Positions 32,850 through 44,742 of a stretch of 64,000 bases of DNA are shown piece after piece. The stretch spans positions 89,501 through 153,500 of the forward strand of contig JBBHKE010002294.1 of the NCBI GenBank assembly GCA_037447655.1. Reading direction: 5' to 3'. The notes beneath the pieces were generated by a model. It was not told the DNA's origin. It searched no databases and was given only the letters and a program-made list of their open reading frames with translations. The position numbers and the translations under genes were made by a program. The stretch's first letter is position 1, and each line of letters opens with the position of its first letter. Origin of the DNA: Zygnema cylindricum. Lineage: Eukaryota; Streptophyta; Zygnematophyceae; Zygnematales; Zygnemataceae.

Positions 32850-33359
32850 ACAAGTGTCAGCACATAGAATGATGCAGGTGTAGATGTGGCCTTCAGTATC
32901 ATCAATATATGTATTGAAAAGCACCATATATATATATGGCAAACCATCTGAGTCCGGGGGTATAAAAGGGATGGCAAAACCAAAACTGAAAAAGTACAAG
33001 CAGACCCCGTAAGTCGCCCCAGCCTGGGAAGGCATGTTGAGGGAGTTCCGAAACACGTCGACGATCCATAACTGCAATAGCCGATCAAAGGAGAAGAGAA
33101 GGTTGCACTCGCTGTAGAGCCACGGATAAACGTTGACGATAAAAAGAAGTATGGACCGAAGGAGGAGGGCTCCCAAGTCCTCGTCGCTCGAAAGTACGTC
33201 GAGCACAAGTACGGAGAGACTCGTCCAACGCAACACCCAAACAACTAAAGATCTCGACCGCCATCGGAATAAAGTCATCCATAAGGTCTCGGTGGGCATA
33301 ATCACGCTCCTTCGCCTTAGCAGCATCACGAGATGCTACCCCAACATGTTGAGCCGCCT

Positions 33360-33465
33360 GACCAACGACTGTAGCCGAAATAGGGTTCGCCAAAACAATA
33401 TCACCAAAGATGACCTACGACTGTAGCCGAAGTAGGGTTTCGCCAAAACAATATCACCAAAGATG
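33360..33465. repeat. Tandem duplication of about 50 bp in the LINE
   Basis: The block CGACTGTAGCCGAAATAGGG ... CACCAAAGATG is repeated as CGACTGTAGCCGAAGTAGGG ... CACCAAAGATG. It breaks the C-terminal reading frame in the endonuclease-like region. Confidence 0.8.
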
Positions 33466-34439
33466 CGACAGGCACCATCGAGCAAAACAACATCGGTCTG
33501 GCGCGAGAGAATAATATGAGAAATCTCTCGACGCACAAAAAAACCCCCCTCCAAAGCGATAGTCGCAACGGCGTCGCGAATAGTGTCGTGCACTTAAATC
33601 AGTTCTCCCCCATGGGAGCAACGAAGCACATGGACACCATCTGGCCCCAAGACACGACCACATGCGCAACCGAGAGAGCCAAGTGAAGGAGGATGGGGGA
33701 GGCTAAGGGGAAACCGAAAGGCGGTTGTGAACTGAGCAGGTGAGAATCGGAGAGTGGACAAAATAGGTGTAGCGAATACCCAAGACCCAAAACTAGGTTC
33801 ACCATAAGAGAAGAAGATAGGCACGCGAAGAATCAGAGGGAAGCGCCCAGAGAAGCTCGAATTTAATGGCGGCGACAACCAGATCGGAAATCGATTCCTG
33901 GACAGGCTCAACAGATATCGTAACAAGGGTGGAAATAATCGACACATCCACTAGGGCATGAGGAGGAAGAGAACGTGACGCGCCCAATAGAAACCAACTG
34001 GAAGGCGAATGCACCGTCTGAAACCCGGGGGACCACGATGGCTAGGACGGGGGTGTTCCCAACCAAGAAGTGGGAAACAAGAGTGGAGGCAATAAGACAC
34101 CAACTTCCCAAATAGGCAACGGGGGCAACACATGCAGTCGGTAATAGACCCAATCCTTTCATAGAAACAGGGAGGGATGCATGAATGCGGGCCGAAGGCC
34201 CAAACTCGCCATCGAATGCCCCACGACCTAACAAAGTGTGAAGGACGTCCAAGAGGCGATCATCAAAAGCTGAGAGAGAGGAGACAAACGTCGAGGTGGG
34301 AGGGGAAGTACAAGTAAGGTAAGAAAGTGGTGGGGGAAACACTTGGTTAACATAGCAAAAGCCACTTGGGGATCAGGAAGGTGAGGATGGTCGTCCACAT
34401 GGGCCAAATCTGTTTGTAGAGCATCATCAAGAAATTGGG

Positions 34440-35249
34440 TCACGAAAGTATCCGAACCAAGGGGGGCACCCAACACACAAATGCCACCGGAGGGGGAGGA
34501 GTTTGAACACTAGGAAGGGGAGTAAGGGAAAGTGGAATATCGTGAGGGGACCAAATAACACACATTGAAGGTTGGACTGAAAGGTTGAGTTCGGCTAAAC
34601 GTTCATTGAAAAAAATATATGCAGGCACGACTTGATCCATAGGCCCAATAATGTGCGTATCATCTGCAACCAAAAGGAAATGGGAAGAAGGGAAAGCGGT
34701 TTCGTAAGCACGAAGGGCCCGGTAATAGGCAAGGGTGAACAAAGCTCCGCCCAGAGGGTCGCCTTCGCGAGTGCCGACTAAAGAGGAGAGAGGAATGAGA
34801 TTACCGTCAGCGGAGAAGGAAAGGTTGTTGGCCAAAGAATAAAAAGCCCTCACAAAGGGGAATAATTGGACAATCGTAGATGGAGTAGCCATAAGCTCTA
34901 AAAAAATGACGCTCCGATCCATCGTATTGAAGGCATTGGAAACGTCGACCTGAAGGACCAACCAATCCGGAAGTATATTCAACAAAGCAGGAATCTGGTG
35001 GACCACGACCTCACAACCTCCTCACGTGGCCACTCCAAACTGATGAGGAGAGAAATAATCTTTAAATGTTGGTTGGAGCTGGAGACATATCGCACGAGCC
35101 ACCAATCTGTATAAAGCCTCTCCTACGACAATAGGGCAGATCCCTCTACTACGTTTGGCGACCGCCACAAAGCGGGACGCCGTGAGAAGATCACGAATCC
35201 GAAAGGGACAATCCCTAGTAGCAATAAGATAACATAATAAAAAAAACAC
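34440..35249 (-). pseudogene. LINE reverse transcriptase domain, broken
   Basis: The two open segments (35,022-35,249 and 34,440-35,006) are consecutive parts of one RT domain in the same frame, separated by a TGA where an Arg codon would fit. RT motif A is seen as QVDVSNAFNTMDR, the motif B region as TREGDPLGGALF and the catalytic motif C as VADD rather than the commoner YADD or FADD. The RT would copy LINE RNA at a nicked target. The two aspartates of motif C are kept, so loss of function is due to the stop and downstream frameshifts. Confidence 0.78.
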
Positions 35250-35385
35250 ATTTAACCCCGGGCACGCGATTCAGGGGGCAAGAGAAGATCACGAATCCGA
35301 AAGGGACAATCCCCAATAGCAATAAGATAACATAATCGAAAAAACACATCAAACCCCCGGGCATCCGATTCAGAGGGCAAAACAT
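35184..35385. repeat. Tandem duplication of about 98 bp in the LINE
   Basis: AGATCACGAATCCGAAAGGG ... GATTCAGGGGGCA is followed by a second, slightly diverged copy (AGATCACGAATCCGAAAGGG ... GATTCAGAGGGCA). It lies in the region before the RT core and adds to the frame disruption. Confidence 0.8.
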
Positions 35386-36129
35386 CGCGTAACAACTCAT
35401 ACATTGTGCCGGAGGGGCCCCCCGCCAAAAGGTGAGGAGACTGAAGGGTCTTAATAAAAACCTCCTGATCTAAAGTAAAACTCTCAGAATGCTGAAAGGC
35501 ATAGATGGAAGGGGGTAAAGGGCAAGGTGCAGGGGGGTGGAGAGCTCGAAGGACCTTAATAGTGGAAGAAGATGGGGGGGCAAGAGTGAATGGCTGTAGG
35601 GCCCGAACCGCTTGAGAAAACTCACCAACACGGCCCAGATGAATTGCTCGACGATAAGAGGTCAGGACATGTGATAGCCTAGATGGGCCACGCAGTGTGA
35701 AAGAGACGCTCGATACCGGATCCTCGTGCTCGGCGTGGAGGGCCTTCCATCACCACGAAGGAATCAGCGACAACACGCCATAGTCTCTCTATAGAGCGGT
35801 AACACCTGTTTCTCTTCTTACTGGTGACTGACTGCATGTTTCAGTCGACCTTGGTAGACAGGTTTTGATCTTGAATGACAAACACGATCTTAAATTTCTA
35901 TTAAATACCGACTATCGTTTATGTCCATTGGACATAAAATAACCTTAATAAATTTTTTTTTTTCTTCTATGCTTGTTAAGCGGATGAAAACCCTCCAGTC
36001 CTTCAGGACCTAGCTATAAATTTATATTGGTAAAATAACCCCCACACAATGTATTATTTGGAGGTAAAAGTGACTAATGTGTCTAGGATGAGAGGTTGCG
36101 GGGCTCAAGAGAGCGAAAGGGAGGGGAGA

Positions 36130-37375
36130 AAAGGGATATTACCCTCCCTCCCTCTTTCCACAATCTGTCCTCCCTCCTTCCCATCTTCCCTCATTCCCTC
36201 TCTCTACTCCTCCCTCCATCCCTTCATCTTTCAGTCCCTCCCTCTGTCCCTTTTATTCCCTCTATGCCTCTTTCACTCCCTGCCTACCTCCCTTCTTCCC
36301 TCCTTTCCTTCCTTGCTCTCTCCCTCTCTCCCCCCCTTCCTTCCTCCCTCCCTCCTTCCTTCCCTCACTCCCTCCCTCCCTCCATCCCTCCCTCCGTCCC
36401 TCCTTCCCTCCCTCCCTCTCTCCCTCATTCTTTCCCTTGAACTCTCCCCCCCACTTTCCCTCCTCTTTTCCCTCCTTCCATCCTTCCCACCATCCCTCCC
36501 TTGTTCAATCTTTCATTCCTTACTTTGTTCGTTTCCTCCCTCCTTCCCTCCCTCCTTTTTTACCTCTTACCCTCTCTCCATCCCTCCCTCCTTTTTTTAC
36601 CTCTTACCCTCTCTCCTTCCCTCCCTCTATCTTTCCCTCCCTCTATCTTTTCCTCCCTCCTTCCCTCCCTCTCTCCCACCCTCCCTCCTTCCCTTGTTCC
36701 CTTCTTTTTATCTTTGCTTCGCTCCTTTACTCCCTCTTTCTCTCCTTTTTTTTTCCCTCCTAGCTCTCTCCTTCCCTCCCTCCATCTTTCGCTCCCTTTT
36801 TTTTCCCTCCATCCCTCTTTCATTCCCTCCCTCGCTTCCTCCTTCCCTCCCACCCTCTCTCCCTCCTTATCTTCTTTCCTCCCTCTCTCCCACCATTTCT
36901 CTATCCCTCCTCTTTCTCTCGCTCCCTCCCTCCATCCCTCTTTCCTTCGCTCCCTCACTCCCTTCCTCTCACCCTCCTACCCTCCCTCCCTCCCTCCCTC
37001 CCTCCCAATCTACCCTCCCACCCTCCCTCCTTCACACCCTCTGAATTTGCTTTCCTTCCCTCTCTTCCAATATGCCCTCCCTCCCTCCCTCCGTCTCAAT
37101 CTGTCCTCCCTCTATCTCAATCTGTCCTTCCTACCTCCCTCCCTCTCTCCCTTCCTCCCTTCTTTCCTCTCCCTCCCTCCTTCCCTCCTTCCCTCTCACC
37201 CTCTCTCCCTCCCTCTTTCCGTCCTTCCCTCCTTCCCTCACTAGTTTTTTCTTTCTTTACCTCCCTCCCTCCTCCCTCCCTCCATCTCTCCCTCCTTTCT
37301 CTCCCTCTCTCCCTCCCTCCCTCCCTCCTCCCCCCCACTCCCCTCCCTCTCTCACTCCCTCCCTCCCTCATTCCT
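36130..37375. repeat. CT-rich low-complexity tract
   Basis: About 1.25 kb of CCCT, CCTT and CTCC units on the plus strand. It yields long Ser/Pro/Leu open frames on the plus strand and Arg/Glu/Gly frames on the minus strand, none of which I regard as genes. Confidence 0.9.
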
Positions 37376-37387
37376 GTTGTTTTTAAA

Positions 37388-38692
37388 ATGTTAGTTTCGT
37401 GCGTACGCCACATTTTGTGCCCACGCGACGTTTCGTGCGAAGATTATTACCGGAAGTAATGTGGTTGTACAAATGGAGTTTCGAATGGATTTGTGGATTG
37501 GGGGAGTAAATGTATGAGTAAAATTAAAGGGACGTGATGGAGTAATTGAGTGGCGCGGAATGCGTTAAGAAATGGACGGCGGATTGCGACGCGATCCGAC
37601 GTGAAATATACGAAATGTACGTCCCCGATACGGAGCATCTAATTTGGACAAATGTACTTTACATGCGACAGGCGACGTTTATGACAAATGACGTGTACCT
37701 TATTTGTGACAATCCGCATTTAATGCAAAGGACGCATCTGCGGTACGGAAATGATTTTGGTTGTACTATTATTATATTGGCAAGTGGACGTGAATTCGCT
37801 TCTCGATGTCGTGGGATATTTGACGACTCGCGTTGATTTCGTTTGGATTTTGTGACCACGTGGCGCGACATCAAGGGTGCCGGATAAGAGCTACGGACGG
37901 CGGAAAAGGGCCGCCGCTATTTTTCAATTAGTGGGAAAGTGAAATCACGTCAATCACACGATATATATTTTTGGACGGCCCGGATTATTTGACGAGATTC
38001 GTGGAGTCTTGTTGAGTTACACGCAATGACTCATAATACAATTTTGTTGTCGGTGAAAATATTTGGTTCAACATTGTTTTGTCCTTTTGTGAATTAATTA
38101 TTAGTGTACGTTTACTTAATTTGACATACTTAGAAGTATTCGGGTATATCTACATTAGTTGAGGTAGTTGGTAGATAGCGTACGGCTTTTATGCCTCCGT
38201 ACATTCAGCAGTAAGCTCTTGTATATATTTGTAGGACTTAGTCATTTCAGAACATAGGAACTTTTTGGACCAAAACTGTTTATGGTGATATTTGGTAATT
38301 TTATCTGAGGATTACTCTCAGATCTGTTGGCAGAATTATCTGAAATTCTGCATGTGTGTTCCTCTTTGTATTTTTAATATTGTAGCATATTTTCAGGTCT
38401 ATTGTGTGCCTGGTATTTGTTTTACTTCATTGTGAAGTTAGTCTGTTTTATCAAAGTTCTGGCAGACTGTTTTTCTGCAACTTTGACTAGATGATGTGAT
38501 CACTCTGTTTATTATATTTGTCTGAAACTTTGTGAGGTTATTCTATATTCTAAATAATATCTGTTAATTAAGTTTCAGCTTGTTTAGTTGTTTCTGTAAA
38601 ATTCTGTGTTGAATCAAAGTAGGCTGTTTTTGGGTAGTCTGTGGTGCTTCCGAGGGTAAATCCATGGCTGAAAATGGCTATGGACAACAATT
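37388..38692 (+). mobile_element. Probable Copia-type LTR plus gag start, inserted in a CT tract
   Basis: It begins TGTTAGTTTCGTGCG directly after the CT tract. Inside are an ACCACGTGGCGCGACA block resembling the Copia LTR at 3.7 kb and an LTR-like region with GTAGGACTTAGTCATTT. It ends TGGTGCTTCCGAGGG, AAATCC and ATGGCTGAAAATGGCTATGG, which could be a leader and the first codons of a gag (MAENGYGQQF), where the CT tract resumes. Similarity to the other two LTRs is low, so it would be a different subfamily. The 96-codon open frame at 37,546-37,836 has no recognisable domain. Confidence 0.45.
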
Positions 38693-39756
38693 CCATCCTT
38701 CCCTCCTTCCCTCTTTACCTCGCTCCTTTCCTACCTCTTTCCCTCCGTCCCTCCTTTCCTCCCTCCCTCCATCTATCTTTCCCTCCCTCCCTTCATCCAT
38801 CCTCCCCCCCCCGCCGTCTTTCCCTTGCTCTCACCCTCCTTTATTTCTTCCCTCCATCTTTCCCTCCCTCCCTTCCTCCCTCCTTTATCTCTCCTTCCCT
38901 CTCTCTATTCCTCCCTCAAGCCCTCCCTCCCTCACTCCCTTCCTCTATCTCTTTTTTCGTCACTCCCTCCCTCCCTCACTCTCTCCCTCCCTCCCTCCCT
39001 CCCTCTCTCTCTCCTTCCCTCCATCTCTCTATCGCTCCCACCCTCCCTCGCATTCCCCCTCCCACCTTCCCTCCTTCCTTCGCTCTATCGTTCCTTCGCT
39101 ATCTCGCATCCGTGCTTCCTCCCTCTTTCCTTCCCTCTTTCCCTCCCTCCCTCTTTCCCTCCATCTCTCTATCGCTCCCACCCTCCCTCGCATTCTTTCT
39201 CCCACCGTCCCTCCCTCCTTCCCTCTATCGTTCCTTCGCTCTCTTGCATGCATGCTCTCTCCCTCCTTCCCTCTCTCCCTCCCTCCTATCCTCCCCCTTT
39301 ACTTTGTTCCCTCTCTCTCTCCTGTTTCCCCCCATCCTTCCTTACCTCTTTCCTTCCCAACCTCCCTTTTTAACTCCCTCCCTCCCACCTTTCCTCTTTC
39401 CTCCCTCCCCCCCTTGTTTAATTCCCTCCCTCCCGCCCACCCTTTCTCACTAACTTTTTGAGTCCATTTTTTCCTCCCTTTCTCTCTACCTCGCTCCATT
39501 CTTCCATCCATCCTCCCATCGCTCGTTCCCTCCCTCTCTCCCTCTCTCTCTCGCACCCTCCTTTCCTCCCTCTCTCCCACCCTCTTTTTCTTTCTCTTTT
39601 CCTCCTTTCCTCCCTCCATCCTTCCCCGCCTCCCCCCTTTCCTTCCTCCTCCCTCTTTCCCCTTTTTTCCCTCCCTCAATCCCTCCCTCTTTATCTCCTA
39701 CCCTCCCTCTTTCTCTCCCTCCCTTATTCCCTCTCTCTTTGCCTCCTTTTCTCTCC
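38693..39756. repeat. CT-rich tract, left of the Gypsy insertion
   Basis: CCCT-type low-complexity DNA. It contains a 140-bp higher-order repeat: CCATCTCTCTATCGCTCCCA starts at 39,021 and again at 39,161, with similar following sequence (CGCTCTATCGTTCC and CCCTCTATCGTTCC). It is continuous with 46,933-48,432 if the Gypsy element is removed. Confidence 0.9.
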
Positions 39757-40237
39757 TGTAAACGAACAAAATAGTAACCCACAACACACTATAATGCACA
39801 ACGGAAAGACTCCAAGGATCTCCCTGTAGCAACAGCAAGAGCACACAAAACTCACAGATAAAGGTCAAGCTTTATTAATCGGAAGAAAGATTACAAGTTG
39901 AAAGCTTGCTGCGAAGGTTTACTCTTTGGGTACCTCTTGACTAGGTCTACTTTAATATTTAAACTATCCATCCGCTAGTCAACCCAGTACTGTACACATG
40001 TACACGTGGACTTCACGGTCCACCGAGATCTATCCAAACTATCCGTATAGAACTATGCAGTTTTATCTACATTCTGCGGAGTTGCTATGCTGCTACGCTG
40101 CGTTGCTACACTACGCTACTAAGTTGCTACGTTGCTCTGCTGCGCTACTTTGGCGTCGCAGCTACGCTGCTTTGGAATCGCAACCACAGCAGCCTCGCCA
40201 CTAACAATATTGTGCACATTTTTGTAACCCTGTTACA
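39757..40237 (-). repeat. Gypsy 3' LTR
   Basis: 481 bp, starting TGTAAACGAACAAAATAG and ending ACCCTGTTACA on the plus strand. It is adjacent to the purine-rich GAGTGGAAGGCAA (minus strand), a candidate polypurine tract. Confidence 0.92.
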
Positions 40238-40248
40238 TTGCCTTCCAC

Positions 40249-41459
40249 TCAGGATTCAACGTCCCGTTGAATCTTACTTACCCAGAGAAATTGAAGTTGA
40301 CAAAATATGCCAAACGTCTCCTCAGGGTACTCCTCGAATTCCTGTCGTAGAGTGTCAAGTTGATTTTGGAGTTGCTCACATCGGGTCTCCAACAGCACAA
40401 TATGATGGTCCGCCGCTACCAAGCGTCTTTGAGTGATCCGCTCCCGAAATTGGTCCTCCCCTTCCTCTGGTGCCGACGCTGGTGCTTCGGGTTGCGACGG
40501 AATGGCCGCCACTGCAGGTTCCTCAGGTACTAGGGCTTAGGGAGTTTCAGGTTCTTCAACCTGTCGTGCTCCTTTCGCCACCTCGTCGGCCTCGGGTGTG
40601 ACCTCCGCCCGAGAAATGATGTCATAAAGACGGACATCCCACGGGTGATAATGGCGGAGGAACCCGGGGACATCCACCCGATATCGATAGTGATCTTCGA
40701 CTACTTCCACGAACGGTAGGGCATGAGGGTTCAAGTGCACATAACCCTTATGGTTATTCCCTAAGTCCTTCGTCCTCATGAAATTCCAGGCCGGGTGGGA
40801 CGGCACGCTGGCGGGAATATTAATAGGATCCCCAGGTTTTCCTGTGCGCCACGCTGCTCGCCAATCCGAAGGATCCCAATAGAAGCGTTTGGAAAAACTG
40901 AAGGCGAGGTCTGGATTTTGGGGGTCGATAGGCAGTGGGAAGAGGTAGTCGAGAATTTCTTCCCCTTTTTCACTTTCCTCGTCCGTCTCTCCTTGTTCCC
41001 GTCGTAGAACAAATACGTCATCCCCGCTGGATACTGTGCCTCAACCCTCTTTTCTGATTTCTCCGAGGATTGCTCGTCTGCGATGCTCTCTTTATTAGGA
41101 TCCCTCATCGCCTCCAGATCTGAGGCACGCTCCTCTATCTCAGGGGATGTCGGTGCCCGTTCCGGCTCATCCGTGCCCGAGAGTTCATGGTCTTCTTCAT
41201 CCTCCTGATCCCCCTCTTGGAGTGGGTTGTACTCGGGGTCTTCTGAATTTTCTGACCCCTCCCCTCCAGTGGTCTTCCCCAGCCCTGCCTCGCTACAGGC
41301 CGTCTCTTCTGGTTCCGGTCCTGCTTTTACCTCGCTCCTCTAGTTTGCCTTTACCGTGGCCTCCGTGGCCACTAGCAATCCCTCTAGACGGGGTACATCT
41401 CCTTGCCCTACCTGTACAGGTCTCCTCCTTTTCGGTGGTGGAGATGACGATGTCGCCAT
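40249..41459 (-). pseudogene. Additional ORF of the Gypsy element, downstream of the chromodomain
   Basis: Between the chromodomain and the 3' LTR lies about 1.2 kb of broken coding sequence on the minus strand. It opens with MATSSSPPPKRRRPVQVG, containing a nuclear-localisation-like PPPKRRRP. An acidic segment follows, then WNFMRTKDLGNNHKGYVHLN and VDVPGFLRHYHPWDVRLYD, and it ends with a coiled-coil-like stretch (ETRCEQLQNQLDTLRQEFEE). It is interrupted by a TAG near 41,340, a TAA-type stop near 40,537 and a possible frameshift. It does not match a Gypsy domain I know. Position and orientation make it part of the element, not a captured host gene fragment with introns. Confidence 0.6.
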
Positions 41460-41949
41460 GGATTTTGTTGTGTCGGATAATTCCGGTAGTTCGAGAAAAA
41501 CAGGTAAGCGGGCTGTGCAGATCGAGACACTCTCCAAACTACTTTGACTTGTTTGGTCGCGAAGGCTGATGGCGGCTTTACCCGCGAGGGTTGAGGGTTT
41601 CAATGTTGGACTTTTCCACACATTGCACCGTGCGAGGGTATCGCAGCGTCCAAAATTTCTTAAATTGCGCTGCTGCGACGAAACCGCGGGTTTGTCGTCA
41701 CTAATGTTGTGGTGCACAACTGCGCCGTTGGGATTTCCTTTCAGCGCAGCCGTAGCGCTGCGATTCTATGACGGCACTGCTGCTATGCTTTGCTTTGGTG
41801 GCTGCATAACCACAGTGCTGCGGTCCGTTATTATTGCCGCTGCATTCCTTCGCCGAGTCTTGAACATGATTGCGATGGTTGCGACATTGCGATTTGATCT
41901 TTTATCGTGTCCTTTGCGATTGCCCCTCCTGCTAAGCTGAGTGTCTGCA

Positions 41950-43109
41950 CTTTGCGTAAACCGGCGTAGTAAATCGGGTGAATGCAGATCCGTCTCGTCC
42001 ATCAAATAATCGTCTTCAACCCCGTAGCCTTTCCAACGCACCAAATATTGTGTGGGGGTAGAATTTCGAAGGCGACGGAATTGAAGGATCTCCTCCACCT
42101 CGTACTACTCCGAGGTACTCTGAATGGGCGGTAACGGAACATGCGAGCGTCGATTAGGAAAAATCGAATCGGGGTCGCGAAACCGCTTGAGTAGGGAAAC
42201 ATGGAAAACATTGTGAATATGCCATTATTGCGGAATATTAATTTTATAGGCCACCTCTCCCACCTTTGAAAGAACAGTGAATAGACGCGAAAATTTCGGT
42301 GCCAATTTCTTGGAGAGGGCACCGGCTAATGACATATTTGCCATATTAAGACGAACCTTATCACCCACGCTTAATATGATGTCCTTGCGATGAGTGTCGA
42401 CATGCGATTTTTGACGGTCCTTTGCAAGCTGAGCGCCTTCGCCGCCTTTTCGAGATTCCCTTGCAGCGTTTTGCAAAATCCAGAGCTGCGGATGTAGGGC
42501 AATCCGCTGCCAAAAAATTTTGGGGAAGGGTGGGCTGTTGTCCATTGAGAGAAAATGACGTAGCATTCGTGGACGAGTGCAGTGCACTGTTATACGCCAC
42601 CTCAATTTTTGTCAAATGGTTCACCCAATCTATTTGGTTTACCGAAACATAAGCCCGCAAAGCCTCCTCCAAAGTCTGATTCACTCTTCCGGTCTGACCA
42701 TCGGTCTGAAGGTGATAAGCTATGGACATGGCCAACTGCGTTCCACACAACCCGAACAGACTTCTCCAAAAGTGGCTCACAAATTTTCGGTAGCGGTCGT
42801 TGACGATCCTCTTCCGGAGTCCGTGATGGCGTAATATCTTCGAAAGAATAAATCTGCCACATCCCGCGCTGTAGTTGTGAATGTCGTGGGTGGGAAATGT
42901 GCCATTTTCGTCAAATTATCCATGACGACGAAGATGGAGTCATATCCTTCCCGAGTCAACGGAAGAGCAAAGATGAAGTCGATCGAAATCGCCTCCCAAG
43001 GAGCAAATGGTATCGGAAGGGGTTGTAACAAACCTTGGTGACCCGATTCCGATTTATTTCTGTTACAAGAGTCACACGTCCGGACATACTCCGCAATGTC
43101 TCGAGTCAT
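41950..43109 (-). pseudogene. Gypsy integrase and chromodomain, broken
   Basis: Minus strand. The zinc-binding end CDSCNRNK (near 43,060) leads into the integrase core with IDFIFALP (first Asp) and, after a frameshift, LQTDGQTGRVNQTLEEALR containing the catalytic Glu region. A chromodomain follows, QYLVRWKGYGVEDDYLMDE, then LLRRF. A chromodomain identifies a chromovirus and would target insertion to heterochromatin marks. The central DDE Asp region lies in a broken frame near 42,820. Confidence 0.8.
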
Positions 43110-43303
43110 TTTCGGTCAATAATACGCCTGAACGACACGTGCAGGTGTTTTACCCCGCCCGAAATGTCCAGTGAGCGGCTCGTCATGACTCATTTTAAGT
43201 ATCGAATGACGTAACTTCTAGTTTGTCGAAACGTAAAGTCTAGTTGTCTGACTTCGTTTGTATCGCCACATACCGTTGGCGGTTCGAAAAAATACCTTCC
43301 GTT

Positions 43304-44742
43304 TTACCAGTCCTTTAATGTCTTGTCTTCGTCGTATGCGGCCTTAATCCTACTTAACCAGTGGTCGTCTACTTGTACCGTACTGGTCACTGCGCTGAGT
43401 TCCAGATCCTGCGCTTTGTCCGACGCTGCGGTGTTCTTTTTCCCAGCGCTTACGTTTCCATCTTGCGATGCTTGCAATTGTTGCTCCGTCACTGGCCCAG
43501 CTACTCCGGGTCTTCTCGACAGCGCATCCGCCGTGTTTGTCCTGCCCAGTCTATACTCAATAGCTAGTTCCGGCCCGAAGGTCTCAAGAAACGTCATCAA
43601 TCGCACCTGTTTTTGTGATAACTTCGGCTGTGTCTGAAGATACTGTAGGGCGTGGTGAACGGTGATGACCGTGATCCGCTTCCCTTGAATGTAACATTTC
43701 CAAACCTCCAGCGCATTAATAATGGCGATTGTCTCTTTCTCATGGGTGGCCCACTAAGCTCCGCTGCCATTAGTTTTCGACTGTCGTAGGCAATGGGTTG
43801 AAGGCCTTTTCCTTGATCTTGCATAATGATCGATCCAATAGCTTTATCGCTAGCGTCGGTTATTATCGTCCAAGGTAATTCCGGGTCGGGAACAGCTAAC
43901 ACAGGGGCGTTAACTAACCGCTCTAGTGTGTCAAAAGCTGCCGCTTGCGTCGTTTTCCACTCACACGACACGTTAATCTTAAGTAATTATGTGAGTGGTG
44001 CAGCAATTTTTGCAAAACCTTCGACAAAACGAAGATAATAGGAGCATAATCCAAGAAAGATCTGTATCTTCGTAATGTTCGTCGGCTGCGGCCACTCCTT
44101 CACTACCCTAGTTTTGTTGGGATCCACTGGGATTCCATCCTGGCTCACCACATGACCCAAAAACTCAATTTTCTCCTTCAAGAAGTCACATTTACTCCTC
44201 TTTGCGTACAACTTGTTCTCCCGAAGGACTTGTAAGACCATTCACAGATGCTCCACGTGATCCTCCAACGTCTTGCTTTACACCAAGATGTCGTCCAAGA
44301 AGACAATTACGAAAGCGTCCAAATATTGCCGAAAGATGGAATTCATCAAATGCATAAAGGTTGCCGGTGCGTCGGTCAATCCGAACGACATAACCCGAAA
44401 TTAGAAATGACCGTACCGAGTTCTAAATGCCGTCTTTTCCACATCTTCCTCGGCAATTCTGATTTGGTGATAGCCACTTCGCAAGTCTATCTTCGAAAAA
44501 TATTTAGCACCTCGTAGTCGATCCAACAGTTCGTCTATCTTTGGTAGAGGGTACGCATTTTTCACCGTTAACTTGTTTAGCACTCGGTAATCCTCACACA
44601 TTCGAAAACCTCCATCTTTCTTGTTAACGAAAAGAACGGAGGCTCCATACGCTGACTTGCTCGGTTCGATTGCTCTGGCTTCGACCAACTCCGCAAGTTG
44701 CTTTTCGAGTTCATCCAATTCGGTGTAGCTCATCTTGTACAT
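43304..44742 (-). pseudogene. Gypsy reverse transcriptase and RNase H, broken
   Basis: Minus strand. RT is seen as [37 protein letters not shown] and catalytic FLDD near 44,290, then KCDFLKEKIEFLGHVVS. RNase H begins with TDASDKAIGSIIMQ, and the tail has RLGRTNTADALSRRPG. In-frame stops occur after RYGHF, after the FLDDILV stretch and in the thumb region, with a frameshift in RNase H. Catalytic residues are otherwise intact. Confidence 0.88.

Larger units (their letters stand above)
32850..35800 (-). mobile_element. Decayed LINE (non-LTR retrotransposon) with RT and C-terminal endonuclease-like region
   Basis: On the minus strand the order is: a pre-RT segment (about 35,400-35,680; RRAIHLGRVGEFSQAVRAL); RT N-terminus (35,022-35,249; PIVVGEALYRLVARAICLQL, FSPHQFGVAT); a TGA stop where the reading continues GGCEVVVHQ; RT core (34,440-35,006) with QVDVSNAFNTMDR, TREGDPLGGALF and FLLVADDTHI; a connecting region; then GCACGRVLGPDGVHVLRC followed by RQTDVVLLDG and GDIVLAKP. 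The last part resembles the Cys/His plus restriction-like endonuclease region of R2-like non-LTR elements. The 3' end is near 32,900. Frameshifts, a stop and two tandem duplications make it inactive. The 5' part is truncated or unrecognised beyond 35,800. Confidence 0.8.

Noticed and set aside
37546-37836. 96-codon frame in the LTR-like segment
   Set aside because: No domain, and it lies within a probable LTR.
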